This document shows, piece by piece, positions 6,121 through 13,586 of a stretch of 16,606 nucleotides of DNA. Source of the stretch: Lachnospiraceae bacterium UBA1760 (lineage in GTDB: Bacteria > Bacillota > Clostridia > Lachnospirales > Lachnospiraceae); the NCBI GenBank assembly GCA_002314775.1, contig DCHE01000076.1:2139-18744 (forward strand). The letters run 5' to 3'. A program made the position numbers and the translations under genes. The notes under the pieces were generated by a model. That model saw nothing but the letters and a program-made list of their open reading frames with translations, ran no database searches and had not been told where the DNA came from. Numbering within the stretch: position 1 is the first letter of the stretch; every line of letters begins with the position of its first letter.

Positions 6121-7524
6121 TTAATAAACCATAAACTTAATCACCGTCCAGGAGCCCTCGCTTCCATCCTTCGCATACTCTACCGGAGCCGCTCCATTTT
6201 CATTTACACCCTTTGCTTCCCCGAATACAGGCTCGATTATAACTCCATTTTCAATTGATACATATCCCCATAATTCTCCGCTTCTGTAGGGAAGAATTCC
6301 TATGTGTGAGGAGCCAAGCTCATCACAGTCATACTTAAATATAACATTTCCCGCTTTATCTATAGCCTGCCAGCCATTTTCATCAAATATAGCTGCATAG
6401 CCCTTTGGGCTTACAAATGGCTTTGCCACGTCAATATCCTTCTTTATCACTGTGCCATCACCACTGATTAATTCATATCTTCCATCAGCAAGTGCAAATG
6501 CCGCCCCAGACACAGAGCACTGATTAAACTCATCCCTTAATATGTCATCGTATTTGAATTCAGTAATATTCTTCATTTCTGTGTTTATAAGCGCCCACTT
6601 GCCATTCCTTTTAACTGCTGCTATCCCGCCACAGAAGGTAGTTGCATCCTCATAGACTTCAGAAATCACCTTGAAATCCTTATCTAAGTAGACATAGCCT
6701 GATTCATTTTTTGCTGCAACCAAACCGTTTCTAAATGCGCTTATATAGCTGTATCCAATAGGCGAAACTCTGTAAGCTCCTGCCTCATCATAGAAGCCTA
6801 CTCGTCCATTTCCATCCTTTCCTGCGTAAATGATACCAGAATCCTCCCACATTCCATCATGCTCACCTGCTGCAGTAATACCGTAGATTTCAGCAAGATT
6901 TGCTGTTATTCCAAGACTTAAATTACCCTCACTATTTAATAGCTCCGAGTTATTTGCAATATCTGTTGCGACAGTGTATCCATTAAAATACTCAGAAAGG
7001 TAATTGTAGCCTCCATAATAGTCGGCGAACTCTCCCTTAATCTGGTTTAAATTCTCGGCGAACAGACTGTTATTCCCAAGAACTTCCCTTCCCTCGTTGA
7101 TGAGCCTGTTTGCCTCCTCGTAGTTTTTGCTTCTAATTGCATCGTCGATGAGTAGTTTATACATCTTCTCATTTCCACCAGTTCTTCCATTTACCAAATC
7201 TGCGTAGGCAGTGCTTGTTGTGTAATCTCCAATTGCATAGCAGGTCTCTGCTATTTTTATCTCCACATCAGTATCCTTCTTAATTGCCTCTGCCTTAATA
7301 AGCTCCTTCGTACCATCCTTATAGAAGCCCTGCTCGAGGTATTCTCTTCCCTTTTCAATTAATACATCATACTCGTTTACCGTCCTTCCACCTGATTTAA
7401 CAAGTATATACCAGCCAAAAGCGGTAAGTGATACTGTTCCAATTATGAATAGTCCGGCTACTAATTTGCTTTGCTTCTTCTTTTTATTATTCTTTTTATT
7501 ATTCTTTTCTTTGTTCTTTCCCAT
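6121..7524 (-). CDS. Membrane-anchored protein with TPR-like region and WG repeats
   Basis: A 467-residue protein of unknown function. A Lys/Asn-rich cytoplasmic start is followed by one membrane helix (about 21-42). Residues about 50-165 form helices with a TPR-like pattern (YLEQGFYKDGTKELIKAEAI, then YEEANRLINEGREVL). The C-terminal 250 residues carry about six WG (KWG) repeats, for example GKWALINTEM, GWQAIDKAGNVIFKYD and GYVSIENGVIIEPVF. The topology puts TPR and WG parts outside the cell, where WG repeats probably bind a ligand or the wall (inference). ATG 7524 has GGAGG eight bases upstream; an ATG at 7554 lacks a site. The gene follows the prepilin peptidase gene by about 70 bases on the same strand. 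Confidence 0.85.
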   Translation of the reverse strand: MGKNKEKNNKKNNKKKKQSKLVAGLFIIGTVSLTAFGWYILVKSGGRTVNEYDVLIEKGREYLEQGFYKDGTKELIKAEAIKKDTDVEIKIAETCYAIGDYTTSTAYADLVNGRTGGNEKMYKLLIDDAIRSKNYEEANRLINEGREVLGNNSLFAENLNQIKGEFADYYGGYNYLSEYFNGYTVATDIANNSELLNSEGNLSLGITANLAEIYGITAAGEHDGMWEDSGIIYAGKDGNGRVGFYDEAGAYRVSPIGYSYISAFRNGLVAAKNESGYVYLDKDFKVISEVYEDATTFCGGIAAVKRNGKWALINTEMKNITEFKYDDILRDEFNQCSVSGAAFALADGRYELISGDGTVIKKDIDVAKPFVSPKGYAAIFDENGWQAIDKAGNVIFKYDCDELGSSHIGILPYRSGELWGYVSIENGVIIEPVFGEAKGVNENGAAPVEYAKDGSEGSWTVIKFMVY

Positions 7525-7593
7525 GCTTTTTTCCTCCAGTTTATCCCGGTTCATCAGTCGCTATTATTACCGCGTCCCCTTCCACATCTATCC

Positions 7594-8229
7594 TTAAATA
7601 ATCATTGCAACAAGTACTGTGCCAGCTGCAATATATGGTCCGAAGCTTATTGCATCCTTCATCTTTAGCTGCTTTTTTACCACCTGCTTAAGACCAGCCA
7701 CAAGTGCAATTATCATTGCAACAAGAAGCACAATGAGGATTTTATCCACTCCGAAATATAATCCTATTGCAGAAACAATCTTTATATCTCCCATTCCAAT
7801 TCCTCCCTTTGCGAAAAGTCTGGTAACAAGGAATATAAGGCCGCCAAGCATTGCACCGAAAAATGCATTTCCAACTACAAATATCCATCCTGATCCGTAC
7901 ATGATTGCCTTTACAATAGTTGAAATAATTCCGAATCCAAGGATAAGTGCCACAATCTCATTTGGAATTATCATCCTCCTCTTGTCGATTTCACCCGCCA
8001 TAATCACAGCTGGTATCAGGAAAATAAAGCTTATTATGTCAACTGCTGCCTCGTTATAAAATGTAAGCAGCGCTCCTGTTCCTGCTGTGAGTAAAATGAT
8101 AAATGCCATCTTTAGCTTACTTACTCCAAGCTTCTCATCAAATCTTTTAACATACAGCTTCTCGCCAAACGCTATGGCAAGAGCCCCAAAAATACTTCCT
8201 AAAATCGTCATTATTATATAGTTCATCAT
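7594..8229 (-). CDS. Prepilin-type peptidase, A24 family, stand-alone peptidase domain
   Basis: A polytopic membrane aspartyl protease of 211 residues with about six membrane segments. Both catalytic motifs are present: AGEIDKRRMIIPNE with the first Asp, and GIGMGDIK with the GxGD Asp. The ending ISFGPYIAAG matches the FGP motif of the family. The N-terminal methyltransferase domain and CxxC zinc motif of PilD-type enzymes are absent, as in TadV/CpaA-type or archaeal-type enzymes. It should cleave class III leader peptides of pilin-like proteins, but no pilin gene is in the window. The ATG at 8229 has AAGGA at six bases; a second ATG follows directly (8226), and an upstream TTG (8250) is unlikely. 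Probably co-transcribed with the WG-repeat gene. Confidence 0.9.
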   Translation of the reverse strand: MMNYIIMTILGSIFGALAIAFGEKLYVKRFDEKLGVSKLKMAFIILLTAGTGALLTFYNEAAVDIISFIFLIPAVIMAGEIDKRRMIIPNEIVALILGFGIISTIVKAIMYGSGWIFVVGNAFFGAMLGGLIFLVTRLFAKGGIGMGDIKIVSAIGLYFGVDKILIVLLVAMIIALVAGLKQVVKKQLKMKDAISFGPYIAAGTVLVAMII

Positions 8230-8242
8230 ATCCGTTCCTTCA

Positions 8243-8287
8243 TTTTCCAATGTTTTTCCAATGTTTTTCTGATGTCTTTTCCCGATG
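8243..8287 (-). repeat. Short imperfect repeats upstream of the peptidase start
   Basis: On the plus strand the units TTTTCCAATG (8243-8252), TTTTTCCAATG (8253-8263), TTTTTCTGATG (8264-8274) and a more divergent TCTTTTCCCGATG (8275-8287) follow each other. In the mRNA of the peptidase gene they read as CATTGGAAAAA-type units. The one nearest the gene overlaps the region just upstream of its ribosome binding site. Confidence 0.7.
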
Positions 8288-8318
8288 CACCTTGTGGGTG
8301 CACCGGTTCTTTTTTCTC
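8282..8318 (+). terminator. GC-rich hairpin with a T-rich tail on the plus strand
   Basis: CCGATGCACC (8282-8291) pairs with GGTGCACCGG (8297-8306) with one A-C mismatch and a five-base loop, followed by TTCTTTTTTCTC. As a terminator it would act on plus-strand transcripts, but no plus-strand gene precedes it. On the minus strand the same hairpin lies in the leader of the peptidase gene and is followed by GAAAAG, so there it is a structure rather than a terminator. Confidence 0.5.
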
Positions 8319-8344
8319 TTTTGTTTTTTCTCTTTTGTTTTTTC
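8310..8344. repeat. Pyrimidine tandem repeat, 14-base unit, 2.5 copies
   Basis: TTTTTTCTCTTTTG occurs at 8310-8323 and 8324-8337, with a partial copy to 8344. On the minus strand it forms a purine-only stretch interrupted by single C bases, in the putative leader of the A24 peptidase gene. Confidence 0.8.
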
Positions 8345-8346
8345 TT

Positions 8347-8379
8347 TTAGTGTATTTTTTTATTACTTGCGGCCCTCAT
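8347..8379 (-). CDS. Possible 10-residue leader peptide
   Basis: On the minus strand the sequence AAAGGAGG, one of the strongest ribosome binding sites in the window, stands just before ATG (8377-8379). It opens a frame of ten codons, MRAASNKKIH, then TAA (8347-8349). The spacing after GGAGG is only two bases, which is short, but AAAGGA gives four. There is no longer frame that this site could serve. It lies about 120 bases upstream of the A24 peptidase gene. It could be a leader peptide or a remnant of a lost gene. Confidence 0.3.
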   Translation of the reverse strand: MRAASNKKIH

Positions 8380-8432
8380 TTCCTCCTTTCTTTGGCCTTC
8401 TGTTAACTAATACGATTGCTTTTTCAAATTTG

Positions 8433-8487
8433 TTCACAGAATTTAAATTTATTTTATTTTTTTTATAAACAAATTATATCCTGTGAA
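8433..8487. repeat. Inverted repeat TTCACAG / CTGTGAA
   Basis: TTCACAG (8433-8439) and CTGTGAA (8481-8487) are perfect inverted copies separated by 41 very AT-rich bases. A minus-strand TATAAT lies just inside the right copy. The two could be operator half-sites or the base of a weak stem. Confidence 0.4.
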
Positions 8488-8529
8488 AATCGCCCCATTA
8501 CACCGCCAGTTTACACTCTAAGTGGCATC

Positions 8530-8558
8530 TTGCGACTTTTCCCAAGATATGCTATATT
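8530..8558 (+). promoter_or_regulatory. Promoter of the TSCPD-murG transcript
   Basis: TTGCGA (8530-8535), a 17-base spacer and TATATT (8553-8558) preceded by TGC, which makes an extended -10. The predicted start at about 8565 gives a leader of about 50 bases before the ATG at 8614. Confidence 0.7.
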
Positions 8559-8613
8559 CATCTGAAAAGTAGTTTATTTTTATTATTCTGTTTTTTAGAA
8601 AGAAGGATGTAAG

Positions 8614-8853
8614 ATGGTATATAAAACAAAAGGAACCTGTTCACAGGAGATTAATTTCGAGATAAAGGATGGCAAGCTTTACAACGTTTCATTTGTTGGC
8701 GGCTGTAACGGAAACCTCAAGGGAATCGGAAAGCTTGTCGAGGGTATGGATGTAAATGAAGTAATTGAGAGACTTGACGGCATTAAGTGCGGCTTCAAGA
8801 ACACCTCTTGTCCAGACCAGCTCGCTCAGGCAATAAAGAGCGCAATTAACTAA
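8614..8853 (+). CDS. Small TSCPD-domain protein (TIGR03905 type)
   Basis: A 79-residue cytosolic protein of the TSCPD family, named after the C-terminal TSCPD motif seen here at 64-68. Four cysteines (C9, C31, C59, C66) are arranged as in the family and could bind a metal, as in the related C-terminal zinc-binding extension of class II ribonucleotide reductases. The function of the stand-alone form is not known. The start is supported by AGAAGGA about seven bases upstream of ATG and by a good promoter. It precedes murG by 66 bases with no terminator between them, so the two are likely one transcript; a small hairpin GCTTGC/GCAAGC (8881-8900) lies in the gap. Confidence 0.9.
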   Translation: MVYKTKGTCSQEINFEIKDGKLYNVSFVGGCNGNLKGIGKLVEGMDVNEVIERLDGIKCGFKNTSCPDQLAQAIKSAIN

Positions 8854-8919
8854 TATAGAAATCTCCGGGTAGTAATTGAGGCTTGCATTAACCCGCAAGC
8901 TGGTAGAAAGGATTATTAT

Positions 8920-9990
8920 ATGAAGAAGATAGTTATGACTGGTGGCGGTACAGCGGGACATGTTACTCCAAATATTGCGCTTATGCCAAAGCTTAGAGAG
9001 ATGGGCTATGAAATTGAATATATCGGAACCTACACAGGTATTGAGAAAAAGCTTATCGAGGACTGTGGTGTTCCATATCACGGAATTTCCTCTGGAAAGC
9101 TTCGCAGATATTTTGATTTGAAGAACTTTTCTGATCCGTTCAGAGTAATCAAGGGCTATAGAGAGGCCTGCAAGCTAATTAAGAGCATTAATCCTGATGT
9201 TGTATTTTCAAAGGGTGGCTTTGTTTCTGTTCCAGTTGTTCTTGCAGCCCACAAAAACAAGGTACCTGTTGCTATTCACGAGTCTGATATGACTCCTGGT
9301 CTTGCCAATAAACTCGCAATTCCAAAGGCTACAAAGGTCTGCTGCAACTTCCCTGAGACTGTAAAGTATCTCCCTGAAGGAAAGGCTCTCCTTACCGGCT
9401 CACCTATTCGTTCAGAGCTTTTTGAAGGAAATAAGGATGAGGCCATGGAGTTCTGCAAGTTCACCGAGGCTCGTCCAACAATACTTATCATTGGCGGAAG
9501 CACCGGTTCAGTTGTTGTAAATGAAGCAGTATGGTCATGCCTCGATACACTTCTCGAGGATTTCAATGTTATTCACATTTGTGGAAATGGAAAGACTAAC
9601 GCTGATTACGTTGGAAAGAAGGGCTATGCTCAGTTTGATTATGTAAAGAAGGAACTCTCAAGTCTCCTTGCTCTTTCTGACATCGTAATATCACGTGCAG
9701 GTGCAAATGCAATCTGTGAGCTACTCGCACTTCACAAGCCAAATATTCTTATTCCACTCTCTGCTGCCGCAAGCCGTGGAGACCAGATATTAAATGCTGA
9801 TTCCTTTGGAAAGAGCGGTTACAGCTACGTAATCAAGGAGGAGGAGCTCACAACCGACACTCTTCTCGCAGCTGTAAAGGATGTATCAAATAACAAGGAC
9901 AAGTACATAGAGGCTATGAAATCAAGCGGTCAGACGGATTCAATAAAGATTATCACTGACATGATTGAGGAGATATCCCTCAAGAGATAA
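8920..9990 (+). CDS. murG: MurG, lipid II-forming GlcNAc transferase
   Basis: A 356-residue peripheral membrane glycosyltransferase (GT28) that transfers GlcNAc from UDP-GlcNAc to lipid I, giving lipid II on the cytoplasmic face of the membrane. The N-terminal domain has GGGTAGHVTPNIAL (8-21) with the conserved His14, FSKGGFVSVP (second Gly-rich loop) and HESDMTPGLANKLA. The C-terminal UDP-GlcNAc domain has GGSTGS, SRAGANAICELLAL and IPLSAAASRGDQILNA. The length and the HVTPNIAL form match clostridial MurG. It stands apart from the usual dcw cell-division cluster. ATG 8920 has AAAGGA at seven bases. The stop is followed at once by a bidirectional terminator. Confidence 0.96.
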   Translation: MKKIVMTGGGTAGHVTPNIALMPKLREMGYEIEYIGTYTGIEKKLIEDCGVPYHGISSGKLRRYFDLKNFSDPFRVIKGYREACKLIKSINPDVVFSKGGFVSVPVVLAAHKNKVPVAIHESDMTPGLANKLAIPKATKVCCNFPETVKYLPEGKALLTGSPIRSELFEGNKDEAMEFCKFTEARPTILIIGGSTGSVVVNEAVWSCLDTLLEDFNVIHICGNGKTNADYVGKKGYAQFDYVKKELSSLLALSDIVISRAGANAICELLALHKPNILIPLSAAASRGDQILNADSFGKSGYSYVIKEEELTTDTLLAAVKDVSNNKDKYIEAMKSSGQTDSIKIITDMIEEISLKR

Positions 9991-10044
9991 AAAAATAGGG
10001 CGAAAGGCTGTTACTCTTCTTTCACAGCTTTTCGCCCTATTTTT
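9991..10044. terminator. Bidirectional terminator between murG and the ABC operon
   Basis: A 21-base arm (9991-10011, core AATAGGGCGAAAGGCTGT) pairs with 10024-10044 with one G-U pair, around a 12-base loop. The outer parts are A-run on the left and T-run on the right, so each strand has a U-tail. It serves the convergent murG gene and the ABC permease gene ending at 10074. Confidence 0.93.
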
Positions 10045-10073
10045 ATCTTACTACTCTTCTTTCGTAAGTCCTT

Positions 10074-11231
10074 CTAGGCACTTCTCTTTTTCCTTGCAAT
10101 GATAACCCCTGCAATAAGGATTACTATTGCAAATAATATCTGAATTCCCATAGATGAAAGTATTTCTGTAAGATGAGCACCTGCTCCCTGGTCAATTCCT
10201 ACGCAGGCTTTGTTATACCAGAATGCTGGAAGCAAATGTGCCACCTTCTTAACATTCTCGCCCAGAAACTCCATTGGAACAAAGATACCACAGATAAATG
10301 ACATTCCAAGCGATACGATGTTCGCAATCATGCTCACAATCTGCTCATTGTTTGTGAGCTTGCTAACAAGAAAAGCAAGCGATACGGCAACCATCATGTA
10401 AGTGACCATATTAATTCCAAACCACAGACCCTTTTCTGTGAGCACCTCGTTCTTCAGCAATGCTGCTGTCACTCCAAATATCGCTATACAGATTCCAAAT
10501 CCAGTAATTGCAACGCCAAGTATGAGTTCCTTATTCACATTTGAGAACTTATATGATGAGCACTCTATTCTGTCTCTTAGTTCCTTTCTTCCAAACACCT
10601 GAAGTACCGGTGTGATTCCAACTATCATCATTACAACAAATATCCATCCAAGGTAATTGAACAGGCTGTAGCTTACACTTCTAACATTGCTGTCATTTCC
10701 TACATCTGGAAGGGTGACTGCTATCTCAACCTTCATGATTTCATTTGTGCATTTTACTGCATCCTCCACACTGTAACCTTCACTAAGAAAAATGCTAAGA
10801 TTACCAAGATAGCTGTCAACATCCGACTCAAACACCTTTGATGTGCTTGTTCCAGGTATTGTAATTACTTCTAAGGAATCCACGTAATTACCATTTTTTA
10901 CATTTTCTTCAAAGCCAGCTGGGATTCTTAGAAAAGCATGTATATTTCTGTTATAAAGATTGTCCTGAATAGATTCAGTCTCATCCTTTATCTCCTCCTC
11001 ATAAAGCTCATGCTCCTCTGAAAGATATTCCACAAGCGCCCTTGATAGCTCTGAGTTGTCATTGTCGCACACTGCAAAGCTTGCCTTACTTGAAACATAT
11101 TTTTCTGCCTCGTTCGTTGTTTTATTGCTCTTCACAAATGCAGACATAATGCCGATAAATATACAAACATACATTATCATCTGGCCTTTATATTTTTTTA
11201 GAACCTTAAAATATGATTTTAAAATCTCCAA
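10074..11231 (-). CDS. ABC-2 type permease, second subunit (LnrN-like)
   Basis: A permease of about 385 residues, the last gene of an ATPase-permease-permease operon. One membrane helix near the N-terminus (about 16-32) is followed by an extracytoplasmic domain of about 160 residues and five C-terminal helices. This is the NatB/ABC2_membrane_3 layout of drug exporters such as LnrN. I place the start at TTG 11231 because AGAGGTGA, a near-perfect ribosome binding site, lies about six bases upstream. A TTG at 11249 would put that site inside the gene, and the GTG at 11240 has none at proper distance. The gap to the upstream permease gene is 27 bases. The two permeases differ in sequence and probably form a heterodimer. 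Confidence 0.88.
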   Translation of the reverse strand: MEILKSYFKVLKKYKGQMIMYVCIFIGIMSAFVKSNKTTNEAEKYVSSKASFAVCDNDNSELSRALVEYLSEEHELYEEEIKDETESIQDNLYNRNIHAFLRIPAGFEENVKNGNYVDSLEVITIPGTSTSKVFESDVDSYLGNLSIFLSEGYSVEDAVKCTNEIMKVEIAVTLPDVGNDSNVRSVSYSLFNYLGWIFVVMMIVGITPVLQVFGRKELRDRIECSSYKFSNVNKELILGVAITGFGICIAIFGVTAALLKNEVLTEKGLWFGINMVTYMMVAVSLAFLVSKLTNNEQIVSMIANIVSLGMSFICGIFVPMEFLGENVKKVAHLLPAFWYNKACVGIDQGAGAHLTEILSSMGIQILFAIVILIAGVIIARKKRSA

Positions 11232-11258
11232 ATTCTTCACCTCTTTCAACGCATAAGG

Positions 11259-12389
11259 TTAGGCAAGTGCCTTTGCATAGTTTCGTCTGATAACCATAAA
11301 GCCTGCCACAAGAAGTATAACTGCTTCAATCACAAGTGCAAGCATATCCTTAGTGTATCTTGAATAATCACTGTAAACATTTAATGAGTAAAAACTGTCC
11401 GTAATAAGTGCTGCCGGATTAATTCTGTTGATAATAGGAGCTGTCTTTTCAATTGACTCCTTGATACCGCTTATACATAAATCCGCAAGTACCGAGAGAA
11501 GCATTCCAATTCCAACCGCAATACCGACCTTTCCTCCCTGCTTAAGCTTTGGAATTGATCCTACGATTACTCCTATGGAAAGACCTATCATGCAGCCCAC
11601 AAGCAGCATTAGCATAATAGCCGGATATTTATCTCCAAAATCAATTCCTATCAGGGTAAAGTATAAAAGTGCTATAAGCTCAACTATAAAATGTATTAGG
11701 CAAAGAGCTGCGTACTCGGCAACTATCATTACACTCTTTCTCACGGGAGATACGCATCTTCTCATTCCAAGTGTAGATGAATAAGCCTGCATATTATGGG
11801 TTGTAAATACTGATGAAAAGCTTGCAAATAAACAGCTCATCGCAAATACAGCGAAGAAATAATTGTAAAGCTCATTCTGGCTTCCATTCGTTGAGGCCTT
11901 CTCTTTTACAAAGCTACTGCTACTAGTCATCTTTTCCATAAGAGCCTTAAGCCCTGCCTCATCCTTTCCGTATGCAAGCTTCTCAAAAATCGCCTGATTC
12001 TGCTTGTACTGAACAAGGATACTCTCTATAACAGTTGTCTTATAGGAACTGTTATAGCCAATCATTCTTAGATCACTTGTGTAGATTGCAGCCTGAACCT
12101 CTCCGTCCTTAACTGCAGCGAGTGCTTCCTCCTCTGTCATCCTTCTGACATTCAAAAGCTTCTCGTCACCGTTTTCCAAGGACTCAAGAACAGTTACCAC
12201 TGTTTCTCCATCTCCCTCGCAGATAACTGCCACGTCAACATTTTTGAACATCTCGTCAGTTTCCATAACATTTCCAAATGCTATGTACATAAAGGTTCCA
12301 AGCAAAATTGGAAATACGAGTGTCCAAAATATTGTCACCTTACCATTAATAAGGATTTTCAGGCAATATTTAAAATTATGTATAAACAT
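11259..12389 (-). CDS. ABC-2 type permease, first subunit (LnrM-like)
   Basis: A 376-residue permease with the same layout as its downstream neighbour: an N-terminal helix (about 19-39), an extracytoplasmic domain (about 40-175) and five helices (about 176-195, 222-248, 257-279, 288-308, 346-366). The ATG has GGAGGAG directly upstream at good spacing. The encoded pair plus the ATPase resembles the LnrLMN exporter of Bacillus, which protects against linear polyenes, but NatAB-like or lantibiotic exporters have similar architecture, so the substrate is open. Confidence 0.9.
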   Translation of the reverse strand: MFIHNFKYCLKILINGKVTIFWTLVFPILLGTFMYIAFGNVMETDEMFKNVDVAVICEGDGETVVTVLESLENGDEKLLNVRRMTEEEALAAVKDGEVQAAIYTSDLRMIGYNSSYKTTVIESILVQYKQNQAIFEKLAYGKDEAGLKALMEKMTSSSSFVKEKASTNGSQNELYNYFFAVFAMSCLFASFSSVFTTHNMQAYSSTLGMRRCVSPVRKSVMIVAEYAALCLIHFIVELIALLYFTLIGIDFGDKYPAIMLMLLVGCMIGLSIGVIVGSIPKLKQGGKVGIAVGIGMLLSVLADLCISGIKESIEKTAPIINRINPAALITDSFYSLNVYSDYSRYTKDMLALVIEAVILLVAGFMVIRRNYAKALA

Positions 12390-12413
12390 ACTGCTCCTCC
12401 TTTATTATCCTGT

Positions 12414-12451
12414 TACTAAGTATCTCACGCTTCGTGGTTTTCCCCTTAGTA
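12414..12451 (-). repeat. Two-tier stem-loop between ATPase and permease genes
   Basis: In the 78-base gap, TACTAAG (12414-12420) is the inverted copy of CTTAGTA (12445-12451), and inside it CACG (12426-12429) pairs with CGTG (12433-12436) around a three-base loop. There is no T-run on the coding strand, so it is not a classical terminator. It may shape mRNA stability or the ratio of ATPase to permease. Confidence 0.55.
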
Positions 12452-12467
12452 CATTTCGCAGCCTTCA

Positions 12468-13406
12468 CTAATCTCTAAGTTCCTTACCAGTAATCTCAAG
12501 GAATACATCGTTTAAGGTTGGAAGCTCGGTGTAAACTCGTCCGAAGCTAATGTTCTTATCCTGAAGATACTGCATTACTCTTACAAGGTTATGCTTTCCG
12601 CCTGAATAATAAAGCTTTAATCTCTCTTCATCGTACTCAGTCTTATATACATGTGGAAGCTCCTTCATAGTGTTTATGTCTTCCTCTGAAAGCCCAAGCA
12701 CCTCCACCGTGATTCTCTCAGTGTTCTTAATCATCTTCTTGAGCTCTTCCTTTGTACCCTGGGCAACATTCTTACCCTTATCCATAATGAGGATTCTTGT
12801 GCAAATCTGCTCAACCTCCTCCATATAGTGAGAGGTATAAACTATTGTTGCTCCGGCCTTATTAAGCTTGACTATTCCCTCGAGGATGTTGTTTCTGCTC
12901 TGTGGATCAACCGCAACCGTTGGCTCATCAAAGAAAATAAGCTTTGGCTTGTGAGCAATACCGCAGGCAATATTAAGTCTTCTCAAAAGTCCTCCGGAAA
13001 GCTTCTTAGGAAGGAATTTTCTGTAATCGGAAATGTCAACAAACTCCATTGCCTCCTCTACATATTTCTTTCTAAGCTCCTTATCCTTAATATAAAGTCC
13101 GCAGAAATAATCAATATTCTCATAAACTGTAAGCTCCTCGAACACTGCTACGTTCTGCATTACAACTCCGATATCCTTCTTCAAATCGTAGCTGTCAGGC
13201 TTCATCTTTTTACCCCATATTTTTATATCACCCTTGTCATATGCAAGAAGTGATAAGATACAGTTCATGGTTGTTGATTTACCAGAACCATTTGGTCCAA
13301 GGAAGCCGAATATTTCACCCTCCTCAACCTTAAGATTAAAGTGGTCAAGAGCAAGCAGCTCCTTATATCTCTTGACAAGATTGTTTACTTCAATAACTGT
13401 TCCCAT
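12468..13406 (-). CDS. ABC exporter ATPase (LnrL-like)
   Basis: A 312-residue cytosolic ATPase that drives the two ABC-2 permeases encoded downstream. Motifs: Walker A GPNGSGKST (37-45), Q84, signature LSGGLLRRL (136-144), Walker B LIFFDEP (Asp160, Glu161), and His193 in TSHYMEE. The signature has LL in place of the usual residues before RR but keeps LSGG. A C-terminal regulatory extension of about 90 residues follows, as in DrrA/CcmA-type exporters. GGAGG stands eight bases before the ATG. It is the first gene of the operon and is divergent from a NarL-family two-component system. Confidence 0.93.
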   Translation of the reverse strand: MGTVIEVNNLVKRYKELLALDHFNLKVEEGEIFGFLGPNGSGKSTTMNCILSLLAYDKGDIKIWGKKMKPDSYDLKKDIGVVMQNVAVFEELTVYENIDYFCGLYIKDKELRKKYVEEAMEFVDISDYRKFLPKKLSGGLLRRLNIACGIAHKPKLIFFDEPTVAVDPQSRNNILEGIVKLNKAGATIVYTSHYMEEVEQICTRILIMDKGKNVAQGTKEELKKMIKNTERITVEVLGLSEEDINTMKELPHVYKTEYDEERLKLYYSGGKHNLVRVMQYLQDKNISFGRVYTELPTLNDVFLEITGKELRD

Positions 13407-13471
13407 ATTGTTCCTCCAAATTTATTGCGCAAGCCACTTCTTTGGGCTTAATTGTTTATCTTTTCCATATA

Positions 13472-13482
13472 AGTATAATATA
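13472..13482 (-). promoter_or_regulatory. Candidate -10 region of the ABC operon
   Basis: The minus strand carries overlapping -10-like hexamers TATATT (13477-13482) and TATACT (13472-13477). No acceptable -35 lies 16-18 bases upstream, which is common for promoters that need an activator. The inverted repeat at 13512-13532 sits where an activator of this promoter would bind, about 45-75 bases upstream of the expected start. Confidence 0.4.
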
Positions 13483-13511
13483 TCCGTCCATTGTTTGGTT
13501 GTAGTGAATTC

Positions 13512-13541
13512 TGTCACAACATAAATATGACATTTGTCACA
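13512..13541. promoter_or_regulatory. Candidate response-regulator operator
   Basis: TGTCA (13512-13516) and TGACA (13528-13532) form an inverted repeat with an 11-base spacer. A second TGTCACA follows at 13535-13541, a direct copy of the one at 13512-13518. The site lies between the divergent ABC operon and the kinase-regulator operon, the natural place for the LuxR-type regulator encoded next door. Binding is inferred, not known. Confidence 0.45.
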
Positions 13542-13586
13542 TCTTACCCCTTATGAAATGCATTACATTCATCTTTACTTGTTAAT

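Larger units (their letters stand above)
8230..8613. other. Divergent intergenic region with repeats and hairpins
   Basis: This stretch of about 380 bases separates the A24 peptidase gene (minus) from the TSCPD gene (plus). It holds 11-base repeats next to the peptidase start, a GC-rich hairpin, a pyrimidine repeat, a strong ribosome binding site with a 10-codon frame on the minus strand, an inverted TTCACAG repeat, and the plus-strand promoter of the TSCPD gene. A minus-strand TATAAT (8473-8478) may be the -10 of the peptidase operon, but no good -35 precedes it. I see no longer gene here. Confidence 0.6.

Noticed and set aside
8250..8468. 72-codon plus-strand frame in the intergenic region
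   Set aside because: Its product is mostly Phe, Leu and Ser because it reads through pyrimidine repeats. It has no ribosome binding site and crosses a hairpin with a T-rich tail.
8881..8900. GCTTGC/GCAAGC hairpin as a terminator between the TSCPD gene and murG
   Set aside because: Only six base pairs and no T-run; it is more likely neutral or a minor mRNA structure.
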